Source: Thozetella sp. PMI_491
Lineage: Eukaryota; Ascomycota; Sordariomycetes; Chaetosphaeriales; Chaetosphaeriaceae
NCBI GenBank assembly: GCA_021432635.1
Contig: MU270113.1
Span: forward strand, 1 to 64,000
Direction of reading: 5' to 3'
Length of the DNA: 64,000 nt
Shown here piece after piece: positions 1-10,958 of the stretch. Each line of letters begins with the position of its first letter. The stretch's first letter is position 1. Under the pieces are notes generated by a model, which was not told the origin of the DNA, did not search any database, and worked only from the letters and a program-made list of their open reading frames with translations. Position numbers and translations under genes: made by a program.

Positions 1-69
1 CAACTGCACCTTCCTGCTGCTCCCCCACAACAACTGCTCCGCTCTAATGCCGGTAGTGCGTGCCTCGCC

Positions 70-1501
70 TCAGTGGGAGCCGGTCTTGACGGCCTTGGCG
101 AGCGTCGTGGTCATGGTGACGCGCAGATGCGTCGTGACGGTCACGCGGGTTGTACCCACCTTGGTGGTGTAGATGGTCTGCTTGCCCTGCGCCGTGGCCA
201 GCGCCGTGGTCAAGGTGGACAGCTTGGTGGCTCCCGTCGCCGGGGTCGCCAGGGTCGCCGGGGTCGCCGGGGTCGCCGCCGTCCCAGCAGAGCTCGCCGC
301 GACTGCCCCGCCGGTCGGCTTCGCCTGGATGACCAGGCTTGGGATCCCGTTGGCTGTGCCTTTGATCGCCGGGCCCTTGCTCTGCGCAATCTTAACGGCT
401 CCTGAGTAGAGCGGGGGCTAGAGATCGACGTCTGTTAGCGGCTAGACGATGGAACCCCCCCTCTGGGCGTAACACAACGGCGGCATATAGCCCGCATCCC
501 TGTGCAAGGGCGCAAGCCGGACTGCTACTATGAAAGGAGGGGGAAGGGACTGGGCAGAACTACTCACTCCTGGTATCGGGTAGTCGGTATATTTGACAAA
601 TAGGTCAAAGTGGATACCCGGGTCCGCCGGCTTGTAGAACGACGTCGCCAATACGCCTTCGGGGTTGGCCGTCCCATCGCTGGAGATGGCAAGGCTGTAG
701 CAGAAGGGGTAATTCTGCGCGCCGTTGGTCTGGCCGGCGGCATGCAGCGCGATGATCTCGTGCCGGAGCACGTAGTTGCCCGGCGCGATGCCGGTTGGGA
801 TCGTCACTAGCCAGCTATTGTTGTTGTTCATGAGTTGCGTCGCGCCCCAGACGTCCTTGGCAGCGTCTACGAGGCCAACCTCGGAGATCTTGAAGAACTT
901 GAGCTTGGACTTGTCGGCAGTGGTCTGATAGCAAGGCCGTCATGTCAGTACTCGTGCTCAGGTACGTACGCACACTATGGATGAGGAACGGGGCGCTAAC
1001 GCAGGAGCCATCGCACTTGGCTAGGTAGTCGATGACTGGTCCCTTGTGGGAGGCCGGCCACGGGGTCCATTGGACTTCGATAGTATCTCCCGCATTCACC
1101 GGCGCTTCTGCTCCCGCAGGCGTTGCCCCAACATGGCAGGCAATGTCTGGGCCGTCGTACCCTGACGGGCTAACAAAAGTGTTCCTACGACACTCGGGTT
1201 CAGCGACTCTTCCTGTCAGAGCGGCGCGGGCGTAGGGGGGCTTACTGGAGATCATCGGGCGTCGACCACCCCACTACAGTTGGTGGAGGCTTCTCGTACT
1301 GGTAGGACGGATTGTAGCCTTTGTAGCTGCTCACCCGCGTTGATTAGCCCCTGCATCCAAACGATAGCCATGGTCGGGCGCTTCGTACAATGTCCCTGTT
1401 GGAAATACGACAAGCGCGCTAGCAATGCCATGGGCTCTGGCCCCCGTAGCTGCGAGGACGAAGCCGGCGACGGCAGCGTTGAATGCGGATCGTGGCGCCA
1501 T
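70..1501 (-). CDS. AA9 lytic polysaccharide monooxygenase (GH61 family), secreted
   Basis: This is a copper-dependent enzyme that cleaves cellulose or related glucans oxidatively outside the cell. Five exons were read on the minus strand: 1501-1389, 1326-1246, 1184-1001, 924-568 and 417-70, giving about 360 aa. A signal peptide ends in ARA, which leaves His24 as the N-terminal copper ligand of the histidine brace. The second brace His lies in SHKGPVIDYLAKC; the outer-sphere His lies in LRHEIIALH; the Gln and axial Tyr lie in GAQNYPFC. The disulfide pair IACH/PFCYS and the IPGPPLY end of the fold are present. The first exon is joined by the donor GTACGA, giving GTFYKGYNPSYQYEKPP, which is typical of the family. 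No CBM1 follows; instead there is a tail of about 90 residues rich in T/A/P with ATP-type repeats. The family is secure; substrate and regiochemistry cannot be read. Confidence 0.9.
238..283 (-). repeat. 9-nt tandem repeat in the LPMO tail
   Basis: The plus strand shows imperfect tandem copies of the 9-mer GGGGTCGCC. On the coding strand they specify the Ala-Thr-Pro triplets of the LPMO C-terminal tail (AATPATPATLATPATG). Repeats of this kind usually vary in copy number between strains. Confidence 0.75.
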
Positions 1502-3142
1502 GTTCGTTATCGACAGAACATTCAAGATCTCCTGCCTCGATACGCACCTGCCGGGAAGCAAACGGGAAATGGGTGGTGCTGTCCCTATGTACGGCTAGAC
1601 AATATCTCCCAGCCCCAACTCTCCCGTCCCAAGTCTTGCCAGTGCTCCCCTCCAATTTGACGACCGCGCCACAAGTTACCCTCCCTTATCTCAAAGACCG
1701 AGAAATCTGCGCACACGCAAGAGGTAAATAGAGTGCCTCTCATCTATTGTTCCCTGAAATTACCGTCGACTTGCGCACCTCACGACCCAGGAGCGCGCTC
1801 ACGAGAGTCCTCCACCCATCTTGCGACTTATATCTGCCACCCAATGACGCTGGGTTACACATATTACGCTGACCCTGTGACTGGCCCTCTGAGCCGTTTC
1901 CTGGATCCGTCATCTCGTTGGTGGCGGCCGGGATCTGACCATCTGTGCTAAACCGCGCATACCCCACGGCCTGGGGAAAGTGGGAAGGGGGGGAGGGGGG
2001 GGGAGAAAGCGTGGAGAAGCGCGGGACAAGCGAGATGTGGTGAGTGGTCCGGATGAGATGCTGGGTAAAAGTTGAGAGTGCCGCTCACAACGCAGCTTCC
2101 CGTCAAGCCGAGTATGCAATATAACTCAAAGATGGCGGGAATACAACACGGGATAACATGAGTGAGCTGCTACCTCATCCGCCTGCGTCTCGAAGCTTCG
2201 GTGCCTCGGGGGCGGCTCCTGCTGCCTCCACGCCATGTTGCCCAGGCCAGCCGCCCGAGGCGCAGGTGAAGAAATGGTTGAGTAAAGCAAGATGTTGTTT
2301 GTAATACTTCTTTCCTGATGGCCCTGAGGGTGCAGCCAACAGAAAGGCGAGGTGGCCAAGTTGGCTCTGTTCAACCTCGCCAGGCGGGGGCTAGTCTTCC
2401 AGGGCCACGCGTGACATGCTACGAGAGAATGACGCAGCAGGCAGCGTCACATCTCGGAAGACCACTGGAACAAAAAGGGTAAACATCTCGGTTCCGTGGC
2501 CCGTTCTAACCCGGATCTGGGGCTTGGTTCTGGAAGTGCCTCGGCATTGCTGGTGCCGCTTGTAAATCAGCTACCACACAACGTAGGAACCAAGATGTTC
2601 GTAACCCTTCCCTCCAGCCCGAGGAAATACCTCCCCCCCTTTTTTGATAGGCTGGCCGGAGCCTTGGCAAGTCGAGGTGGTTTTAACACGTGGTTCATAC
2701 CAAGTAGAACCCTAAGCCTCACTAGTTTGTTTGTTTGTTTGTTTTTTCTCGTGGGGTAAGGGAGAGCAACACCCGGGCATAAGGAGTAGGGAATGGGGGA
2801 GATCTGCGCCAGCATCTCCTTCCCGAACACATGTTAGAGCCGCTCATGCCTGCGCACGGTCATGCTCGAAGAAGCAACAAGCGATCAAAAACATCAAGCA
2901 AACAGCCGATGGGGCCGGTTCACTCACGCAAGAGCCACGCGATGTGCTTGTCCATAGTTGATAATCCAATTCCAAGAAAGAGTCTAATGCGAGAATCGCT
3001 GATTACCTTGATATCCCCGAATAACACCAGGCCATGATCTTCCTCCTCGTCGCAGCAAGCGGAATGGGCGGTGCCGTAGGCAGCGCAAGGCCACTTCCAT
3101 CCTTCTCTTTTTCGTCTCTTCTAAACCCCCCCGAAGGCATGT
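1502..3142. other. Gene-free interval between the LPMO and ATX1
   Basis: I see no supported gene. The interval must hold the LPMO promoter (genes on the minus strand, so upstream is rightward) and the ATX1 3' end. It contains a G-rich run near 1985-2007 and a (TTTG)n tract at about 2725-2748. The short open frames here show no recognisable domain. Confidence 0.5.
2725..2748. repeat. (TTTG)n microsatellite
   Basis: About five tandem copies of GTTT run into a T-rich stretch. It is a simple repeat in noncoding DNA. Confidence 0.7.
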
Positions 3143-3547
3143 TTATGCCGCAGCGGGAACCTGGATGCTCTGCGCAACACCATCGGCCTCGCCCGAGTTG
3201 ACCTTCTTGCCGGTCTTGGCGATGGTCTGGAGGACCTTGTCGTACGAGAGCGACGGCTCGGCGATGACGGTGGCGGTTTGCGACTCGAGGGAAACCTCGT
3301 GGCTTTTGACGCCTGCACGCGCGTGTCAGATTTTGCATTCCGAGTGCTTTTCTACTTCCAAGCACTGCTGTAGGCAGTGTGGAGGTGTTGCTAACAGGAG
3401 GGAAAGAACGAAGGGGGTCGGGGGAGGATGGAGGGGCAGCGTCTGGTACGTACCGTCGAGCTTCTTCAGGACGCGGTCAACGGCGCCGGAGCAGCCGCCG
3501 CAGCTCATGCTGACGTTGAACTTGTAGGTGTGCTCGGCGTCGGCCAT
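3143..3547 (-). CDS. ATX1: Cytosolic copper chaperone Atx1
   Basis: Two exons, 3547-3454 and 3312-3143, encode 87 aa. The protein is a single heavy-metal-associated (HMA) ferredoxin-like domain. It begins MADAEHTYKFNVSMSCGGCS, where MSCGGC is the Cu(I)-binding MxCxxC loop, and continues through VKSHEVSLESQTATV to a Lys-rich KTGKKVN loop, the patch used to dock on the Ccc2-type ATPase. In yeast, Atx1 hands Cu(I) to Ccc2 in the trans-Golgi for loading secreted cuproenzymes. The intron runs from donor GTACGTACC to acceptor TGCAG and falls after KKLD, the usual place in a small HMA protein. Length and motif are exactly those of the family. Confidence 0.93.
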
Positions 3548-4634
3548 TGTGTGTGTGGGTGCTGCAGTAAATGCGCAGAGAGCTAAAAGGATAGGTTGTG
3601 ATGGATGGTGTCGGTTGGTTGGTGCGGGGCAGAAGAGCAGGTTCGAAGGTCGGTGGAGAAAACTTGGAGGGGGAAGCTTGACCCTTTTAACTAAGAACGG
3701 GCGAGGGGTTCATAATACATGTCAAAGGGCGCTCCCACCACCCCATCTCTGGGAATTAAAAAGGACCTGTGATGGCCCCGAAGCAGCCCGGAAGAAAGAA
3801 CAGCTGAGTAATAACTTGCTCACTGTCTCCTGTGTCGCGCGGCACGCCCCCCTAATTGCAGCACAAGCCGGATAACCTTCAGGGCCTGTTCCAGATTTCT
3901 AAGCTGGAGGTGGCCATGGCGATGGCGTGCTGGACCCTGGGCCGAACGGTGGCACCGAACACCCCTCGCACGGAGAGCGTGGCCGGGGTTGCCGCCACTC
4001 TTGACAGTGCGCCGTGGAGTGCGTGCAAACCCCCCAGCCTTGCCCTCTTCTGAAACTTGCTCCTGGCGTCGTGTGAAGCTGAAACCGTGGCAATCGCAGA
4101 ACGCACTGGAAGAAATGGCTCACGCTTGCGCTCACAGAGAGTGCTAGCGACGCGTTTCTCAACAGTTTGATTCACGGTGCGATTGGCTTCTCTAAAAGCG
4201 CGGCAGCTATTGCTTGAGAAGGGTAGACGGCACCCGTCTTTCTCATCTTTGCATTGTCCGGCGTATCTATGGCGCTCGCCTATCTACACCTAGTTACTTG
4301 CTTTGCTATATTGGGCCGGCATAGGATGCCACGATGCACACTATCCCTCTGTAGATCGCCGAGGCGATGGTCCCTGTCACTAGGGGGCTCCATGCCGCAT
4401 ATCCGGGGCGGCTCTGCCCATGCAGCAGGCGCCAAGACGCATCCTTCATTACGGTGAACGCCTGCTCGTCACCCTGCAGCTGAATGCATGCACTTCATCC
4501 TACTATCATTTTTCCTATTTGGTCCTCTTCATATGGTTCCTGTTGAATTGGCCCCGTGAGGCAAGAGATCACCATGTCGTGCCGCCGGCCCCCCTCATTG
4601 GATGCGTCACCGACGAGTTTCCCATGCGCCCTAC
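3548..4634. other. ATX1 upstream region and TCF25 3' flank
   Basis: I see no supported gene. The part next to 3548 should carry the ATX1 promoter. Open frames at 3856-4175 lie on both strands, without domain features or splice-consistent extensions. Confidence 0.45.
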
Positions 4635-6905
4635 TCAGCCCAGCAACGAATCATCCTCACTGTCGCTGCCGTCGGCGTCCTCCACATGCGCGTGGCGATT
4701 CGACCCTGGGTGGCCGCTCGTGCCACCGCCGTCATGCGGATTGGAGGCGCTAGGCACCAGTTCCGGTAGTTCCTCTTCGTCGTCATCGTCTGCCCATGCT
4801 CCGGGCATCTGGTCGATGTTCACATCTGGGAAGTCGTTGGCATTGGCAGTGGTGGCGGCGTTGCGCAGCAGACCACGGAGTGTGTCAATGAACTCGAGCA
4901 ACCCGCCGGGGTCTCTCGGCCCTTCCTGGGCGAGTCCATCCTGACCGACCAGCTCGTCTATCATGGCATCAACCCCAGCCCGCATGTCTGGGGGTAGCTC
5001 CCGTAGCGCCCCGTGTACATCTTCAGGGTCGTTCCCGTCGGCACCCGGGTCTCTGCCGACGCGTGCGTTGACGCGCCGTTCAAGTAGCTCCAGCACCTCG
5101 TGCACCCCCGGTTGCGGGTTGCGGGCAGGGCGGTCTTGCCATGGCAGCCGTTGCGTTTCGCTTGAGAAGATGTTGTCTGCCTCCGGAGGTGGGAGGGGGT
5201 CGAAGTCGAAATTGGGCGACACGTCCAGCATGCCCCGGGGCAGGAGACCCAGCATGCCGGGGGTATCGTCTAGGTAGACAAATCGCGCCGTGCTAAGGGT
5301 GACAGGAGGGGCGGCTGGGAGTGATCGGATGTTGACCTTCTGCACCGCCTGCGCAGCTTCTGTGAGCAGGTCTGTAGCCTGGGGGTTGTTCCACAGGTCC
5401 ATGGCCATGTGGATGTAGAGCTTAGTGTAGAGTTCCTCCTTTTCGTCACGTGGCTGGGCCCCCCAGATTGACTTGGGGATGTCGAGGTTGAGCTGGCTGA
5501 AGAGGGCAGCAAACAGCCACGGCAGTCGTTCCATGCCTTCAATCAGAGCCGCCTTGGCTCCCACCCTGTCATTCAGCTGCAGCTTGGCGAGAGGGAGCGT
5601 CTGCTTGATGTACATGCTTGTCAAAATTCCCGCACCCTCGTCGAGCAGTTCAGAGCCACACAAGTCGACAAACCACTCGGCCTCATGAGCGCGGATGGCG
5701 AGGACGTGCAGCCAGTTGATCATCCCATACGGATCGTCCGCGTTCAGACCGATGAACAGCTTCGTCCACTCCAGGGCAGTTCGGTAGGTGCCCTTGCGGA
5801 TTAAGTTCTTGATGTAGTTGTATCCGGCTAGGTAGAACTGTCGGTTCTCGGGCCTCGCACAGTCCAGCCTTGCCAGGCCTTGCTCTAGCTTCTTACGCCA
5901 AGATGAGAGCGTCGCGCGGCCAAAGGTGAAGAGAGCCCTCTCGCACAGCTCGGCGGCTAAGGCCGAGTTTTGGTCCTGTTTGGCGATCTTGCTGGCTTGG
6001 ATAAGGGAGGATACGTGGTATGGATGTCTGTGGAGAAAGTGCACGATGCTCATGGGGTCGTAGGTCTGTACCAGCATGAAGAACTCGCGCTCTAGGGCGT
6101 CGTACCCCCGATCATGGGCGAATGTACATTCCATGATCAGGCTGTCGGGGCTCGAGACGGGCTTCATGGTGAGCCCGGCCGTGGAGTCGTTCGGCCACGA
6201 CTTCTTGCCGTCGATGAAAGGGTTTCTCTTCAGGATGACATCCGACAGCGGCTTGTTAGGGTTGCCTCGCAGGTATGTCTCCAGGTCGACTCTCTGCTGC
6301 CGTAGCCTCTCGGCTAAGTTCGCTGCCTCTTGCGCTGTGTCCTCGGCAATGGCGGCGTCGATTGCCTCCCGCCCAAAGACCTTGCGCATCTCGTTCATAG
6401 CCTTTAGGTGCTGGAAGTTGATCTGTAGAAGGCCCGACAGCTTCTCCCCGTTATACGGCCAATCCGGGATGGCCCATTTGTTGGCAGACTGGGGAGCCTG
6501 TTGCGACTGTGCAAGCTTCAACTCGGAAATCGCCCGGTCGATCTCGTCGACGTCGTTCTCGGGTGCCTCGGGCGCGGTGTCCGTAGTGGCCTTCTTGCCC
6601 TTCTTGCCCTTCTTTTTCTTGGACTTCTTGGGCTTTTTAGCAGGCGTCGGCTCTTCGGCGGCAGGCTGGCTGGTAGCAGGGCTGGCCTCGGCATCCTCTA
6701 CCGCCTCATCATCCTCATTTTCTTGTTCGTTTTCGTCGCCCCCGTCATCTGCGAGAGCGGCGAAGCCGGCGAAGGCATTGGCGCGGGGCATTGGCGGGGC
6801 TGGCGTGTCCTCGCCATCGCTTGAGCCCTCCTCTTCTTCTAGTGTATGGAAATTTTGGAGTTCCTCCTGCTGCTTGCGCAGCCGTCGCATCTGGCGGGAC
6901 GACAT
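4635..6905 (-). CDS. RQC1: TCF25/Rqc1 family, ribosome quality control complex subunit
   Basis: One uninterrupted frame of 756 aa from the Met of MSSRQMRRLRKQQEE. The open frame extends further upstream, but that stretch reads like leader and lacks family features, so this Met is chosen. The N-terminus is basic, then very acidic, with a Lys-rich tract at about residues 90-105 (KKPKKSKKKKGKKGKK), as in Rqc1/TCF25. The central TPR-like helical part has family segments such as EREFFMLVQTYDPMSIVHFL, HPYHVSSLIQASKI and DDPYGMINWLHVLAIRAHE. The C-terminus is acidic (WADDDDEEELPELVP). Rqc1 works with Ltn1/Rqc2/Cdc48 on stalled 60S subunits and promotes K48-linked ubiquitin chains on nascent peptides. 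Family assignment is strong; the exact fungal role follows from yeast. Confidence 0.9.
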   Translation of the reverse strand: MSSRQMRRLRKQQEELQNFHTLEEEEGSSDGEDTPAPPMPRANAFAGFAALADDGGDENEQENEDDEAVEDAEASPATSQPAAEEPTPAKKPKKSKKKKGKKGKKATTDTAPEAPENDVDEIDRAISELKLAQSQQAPQSANKWAIPDWPYNGEKLSGLLQINFQHLKAMNEMRKVFGREAIDAAIAEDTAQEAANLAERLRQQRVDLETYLRGNPNKPLSDVILKRNPFIDGKKSWPNDSTAGLTMKPVSSPDSLIMECTFAHDRGYDALEREFFMLVQTYDPMSIVHFLHRHPYHVSSLIQASKIAKQDQNSALAAELCERALFTFGRATLSSWRKKLEQGLARLDCARPENRQFYLAGYNYIKNLIRKGTYRTALEWTKLFIGLNADDPYGMINWLHVLAIRAHEAEWFVDLCGSELLDEGAGILTSMYIKQTLPLAKLQLNDRVGAKAALIEGMERLPWLFAALFSQLNLDIPKSIWGAQPRDEKEELYTKLYIHMAMDLWNNPQATDLLTEAAQAVQKVNIRSLPAAPPVTLSTARFVYLDDTPGMLGLLPRGMLDVSPNFDFDPLPPPEADNIFSSETQRLPWQDRPARNPQPGVHEVLELLERRVNARVGRDPGADGNDPEDVHGALRELPPDMRAGVDAMIDELVGQDGLAQEGPRDPGGLLEFIDTLRGLLRNAATTANANDFPDVNIDQMPGAWADDDDEEELPELVPSASNPHDGGGTSGHPGSNRHAHVEDADGSDSEDDSLLG

Positions 6906-7453
6906 GGCTTGCGTGCGAGTCTTGTCGCGTGGTGCGCGTGCTAGGTCGTGGGATGTGCGTGTCAAATGTGAAGGGTGCGGCGGTTCCGTCCCACAAAGGA
7001 AGGGGTGATTTTGAAAGCTGGGTTCAAGGCTGACGATGAGCCCCCGGATGAGCCTCTCCAATGACTCTCTGGTCGGCCAGACGTTATCGATAAGAGGTAA
7101 AGTGGCGGGGTTTGAAATCGTGGTACGGTAGAAGGCGGGGCCAGAATGGCCTATTTGCCATTTGCACAGTGCTAGAAATTTCGATTCTGCTTCTTTCATC
7201 CGGACCTTTTCACAGTCTACCCCCTGTATATTTGTTGGTTTGATAAAGGCATAGCCCAGCCAGAATTGAGAACCTGGAAGCCAGTAAAGGGCTCTGCACA
7301 TTCTTTGGTCCTTTGCTTTGGCGTCGAACTCTGAATCTTGAAGCGAGGACGTTTAATATCGCCATGTACTTAAACAGTGGAAGGTGCTAGCGAGAATTTG
7401 ATGTCTATCTAGGAAGTCTATGCTGTCTAATCTGTCAGTTGCCATCCTATTCC
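6906..7453. other. TCF25 promoter / monooxygenase 3' flank
   Basis: I see no gene. The open frame of TCF25 continues through 7301 but without domain-like sequence; I treat it as 5' leader. Confidence 0.5.
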
Positions 7454-8809
7454 CTACTGTGTCTTTCCCAGGGCCCCGGAAGCCCATTCATCGATCTCTT
7501 TTTCAGCCGAGTACTTGTATAGCCATGCCATCTGCTCGGGGTCTTCCTCCGACCGGTCCGTCCAGACTTCCTGCGGCCCGAACTGCGCAATGATCTCGGC
7601 CTGCTTGTCGGTCGGCAGCCGCTTGTTGTTGAGCTGCTTAGTGAGCACTACGAGACCATCGATGCGCCTCTGGCGGATCGTCTGCCAAAAATGCAGCGCG
7701 TTTGCCCACGCCAGCCTGGGCTCTTCCTGTAGCTTCTTGATCAGAAGGCTCAGCGCGTAAACGTCCTCGAAGGCCATCGAGGCGCCGAGACCCGTTGTAG
7801 GTGGGAGTGCATGGGCGGCATCGCCCACCAGCACGACGCGCCGGTGCGTCTTCGACATCCACCTGTCGAGCGTCGGAATCTTGTAGAAGGCCCACACGTT
7901 GAACGTGTCCGTGTTGATGTTATCGAGTGCCGACTGGATAACGGGCGGCCACTTGTCGTAGTCTTGGCGCAGCATGGCGCGGAGCGTGTCCTTGTCCTTG
8001 AGAAAGGCGGCCAATTCCTCGCGCGACTTCTCCTCAAAGCGGAACTGAGTTCCCGCCAGCATCAGGCTCCCGTCGGGTGTCTGGGGCGCGATGACGAAAG
8101 AGCCGGTCTTGGTAGTCAACTGAACCGGGAAGACGTAGTTCTTGTCAGCCGGGACTACCAGCTTGGCGGCATCTAGCTCGTAGGTTATGGCAGACATGCC
8201 TGTGTATTCCTTCTTCACGGTCCCGTCGGTGACGTACGAGTCGCGGATCTTGGAGTGGATGCCGTCAGCCCCAATCAGAAGCTGCGTGGTCCGAGTGGTG
8301 CCGTCGCCCAGCTCGAAGGTGACGCTGTCGGCCGTCTCCTCTATCACCCGCTTAAACTTGACGCCGAACTCAAACTTGACTCCTCGTTCCTTACACTGCG
8401 CATACATCGCCTCGAGGAACCCCTGGCGGTACAGTCGCAAGCCGCTGTATCCAAAGGTTTCCTTGTTGCCAAACGGAAACCGATCCACCGTCTCCTCGTT
8501 GTCGGTCTTGTAGTTAACGTAGTCGAATGTGTATCCCAGCGGAAGGATCTTCTCATAGACCCCGAAGTAGTCCAGGATCCGAAGCGCATTGGCGCCGACC
8601 ATCATCCCTCCTCCCTCGGTGCGAGCTGCGCTCAAGTCTTCTCGTTGCTCATACACGGTGCAAGAGATGCCCAGTCTGTCTAGGCTCAAAGCCATGGCCA
8701 AACCCTAAAGGTGCTTGTTAGTGGCTATACCAATCTCCGTCGAGGTTTATGAGCTGCTTACTGCCAGGCCGGCACCCACCACGGCGATGTTTTTCGAATC
8801 CTGAGCCAT
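7454..8809 (-). CDS. FAD-dependent monooxygenase (salicylate hydroxylase/UbiH-like)
   Basis: Two exons, 8809-8762 and 8704-7454, encode 432 aa. The intron (GTAAGC to TTTAG) interrupts the dinucleotide-binding loop; splicing restores VVGAGLAGLAMALSLDRLG, the GxGxxG Rossmann motif at residues 10-30. The group-A flavoprotein DG motif GADGIHSKIRDS lies near residue 160, and the GD motif VLVGDAAHALPP with TGLGASMAFEDVYAL follows near residue 310. These three signatures define the NAD(P)H-dependent, single-component FAD hydroxylases that act on aromatic or secondary-metabolite substrates. No signal peptide or membrane anchor is visible. It sits beside housekeeping genes, so context gives no substrate; I would not go further than the family. 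Confidence 0.9.
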
Positions 8810-9967
8810 GTTGAAGGTCTTGACCGGTATTGAAGTCCGAGTACTCAGTCGCTTAGATAAATATCCGCACGGAGGTGAACCAGAAGTAGCAGCGCTGGAC
8901 TTAAGTGAGAATGTAATGTGAAGATGTGAGCGATATCTTGTGGATCTGTATAGCCAAAGGAAGGGGGCCGAAGCCATTGAGCAGGCGACAGACTTTTATA
9001 GTCTTCTAGCACTGCATCTTTGCCTTCATTTTCTCAGTGGCTTACACGAGGCTTTGCCATATGGTGGGAATTCGACTAACAAACGAGACCCTCGTAATTC
9101 CGGCACCCCTTACACCAGCATAGTGCCCGAGGGTAGGGTGCAGACCATAATATCTATCGGCCGAGAGTTCGGGTTTCGGATCCGAAGCTCCACTCTGTCT
9201 GCTTTGCCTGGGCCACACGCATAACGCGGGAGCTAATACCTGTAGTTATGCAGCTCGACTGTGCCGTAGTAGCGTCAGTGCATGGCCGAAGCTGTTTCGC
9301 TAGACAGTCCGAAGTTAACCATAGGCTATCAGAGTCAGGAAACCCCATACTTCGGGGCGGCACGGAGCACTACGGAGATAAGCATACCCTGGTTCATGAA
9401 TAGCCCGGAGGTTGCTCTTGCGTGCTTCGAGAAACAGTCTATGAGATGCTGCCTAAGACTCCATAATAAGAGTTTGTCTTTGCTAGTAATAAAGTATGAA
9501 ACCAGTCTTCGGGTGAGAAACCGACGGAGACCGAGCGATCTAGCTACATCTCGACTCCTAACACTTTCACCCACAACAAGGTGTTGTGTGCTCTATCAAC
9601 TGCCAGTTGAAGCACGAGGAAACAGGGCGCATACGCGTATCCAAAAAAAAAAAAAAGGATCGAGTTTTCATTTGGCCCAGCGGGACTGTATCTGGCGCGT
9701 CTATTGACCTCGCGCCGAACCTAGCATGAGCCTTCCTGCCCGGTCTATATCTTATTGAGCCTCCCTCACGCCATGCCGATTCCATCACAAATACTTCCGA
9801 GTCCATTAGGTAAGCATATTTTGGCCCCGAATAAAGCAGGCCCGGTCGAAGCACCGGGCCTAGAACACGCTCCATTGCCCCTGACCACCGAACCGAATCT
9901 GGCCTGGCCGTAGACGCCAACCGAATACGAGAGTCGTGTGTGACTCCAGGCCGCCTAGAATGCAGAC
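8810..9967. other. Gene-free interval upstream of the monooxygenase
   Basis: This is the probable promoter of the monooxygenase plus the TSC13 3' flank. It contains a 14-A run at 9643-9656. Open frames on both strands between 9150 and 9920 have no recognisable domain and I do not call them. Confidence 0.45.
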
Positions 9968-10958
9968 CTAGATGAGACCGGGCAGCATAGTGTACCGCTT
10001 GCGCTTGTACTTGTCAGGGAACGCAGTACGAAGAGCCTTCTCCTTGTCCTTGGACCACGAGGCCATGAAAGAGATTCCGACCGAGATGAACACAACCACG
10101 CTCCAGCTACGGCTGATCAGAATGACGCCGATCCAAGCAATGACTTCGAACATGTAGTTGGGGCAGGTCACGAGGCTGCTGCCAAAGCAGCTTGGGATCC
10201 CCTTTTCCGTACCGCCACGGGACCGCAGCTGAGCCAGGTGCAGGTGGACGTTGAAGTTGGCCAGCTCCCCGAACACGTATAGCGCGATACCGAAATAGTC
10301 GAGAGGGCCAAGCTCGTTGCGATCGGCCAAGGAGCCGGGAGCATAGATATCCCAACCCGAGAGCAGGCCTGAGAAGGCCCAGTAAAAGCCCGAATTGCGG
10401 AGCATGTTGAAGAACGGCATCGTGTTTGCCGAGAACTTGTGTAGGAAGATGGTCTCGAGCTCCCGCTTGACGAAATGGGCCACGAACAAGGTGAGGAGCA
10501 GCCACTGGATCGTCGACATGGGAGTGGCGGTCTCATTCTTGTAGACATACGGCCAGAAGAAGTATATGTACTGGCGGATATAGGGGAAGAGCGCATGGAT
10601 GACAATGGGGCCGGCGTACTCGATGATGTAGACGGTTCTCCAATCAGCCTGGGGGCCTGGGTCACGCAGTGTTAGCAAAGAAGGCGGACAGGCCGAGCTT
10701 GGAGGACATACCGAGGTCCTTGACAAGAAGCTCCTTCGACGCGAGGCTTTTCAGGGAAGCCTTGCGGTCCTTGAGGATCTTCTGGGTACTGGCTTCGTAC
10801 AAGCCTAGCCGGTTGTAGTCGGCGATGCCGGCTTGCCGTGCAATGGCACGCTTTGCATCCTCCACGGTGCCATTCTCGGGCACCTCGACCTGCGCGGGCA
10901 GCTTCCGGATGGGCCGCTTGGGGACCCGGCTCGACAGGGCCAGGGTAATGTTTGCCAT
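9968..10958 (-). CDS. TSC13: Very-long-chain trans-2-enoyl-CoA reductase
   Basis: Two exons, 10958-10712 and 10656-9968, encode 311 aa. The N-terminal part (about 1-80) is the ubiquitin-like fold seen in Tsc13/TECR (PENGTVEDAKRAIARQAG, NRLGLYEASTQKILKD). After splicing the sequence runs KDLGPQADWRTVYIIEYAGP into the multi-pass steroid 5-alpha-reductase domain, with GIPSCFGSSLVTCPNYMFEV and the C-terminal DKYKRKRYTMLPGLI typical of the family. The enzyme performs the last reduction of each very-long-chain fatty acid elongation cycle in the ER. Two acceptor AGs lie 8 nt apart; only CCCAG (exon from 10656) keeps the frame. Head-to-head with MTR4. Confidence 0.95.

Noticed and set aside
6076-7008. 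310-codon plus-strand frame, Ser-rich
   Set aside because: It lies antisense to TCF25/Rqc1 and its composition mirrors the acidic and Lys-rich coding strand.
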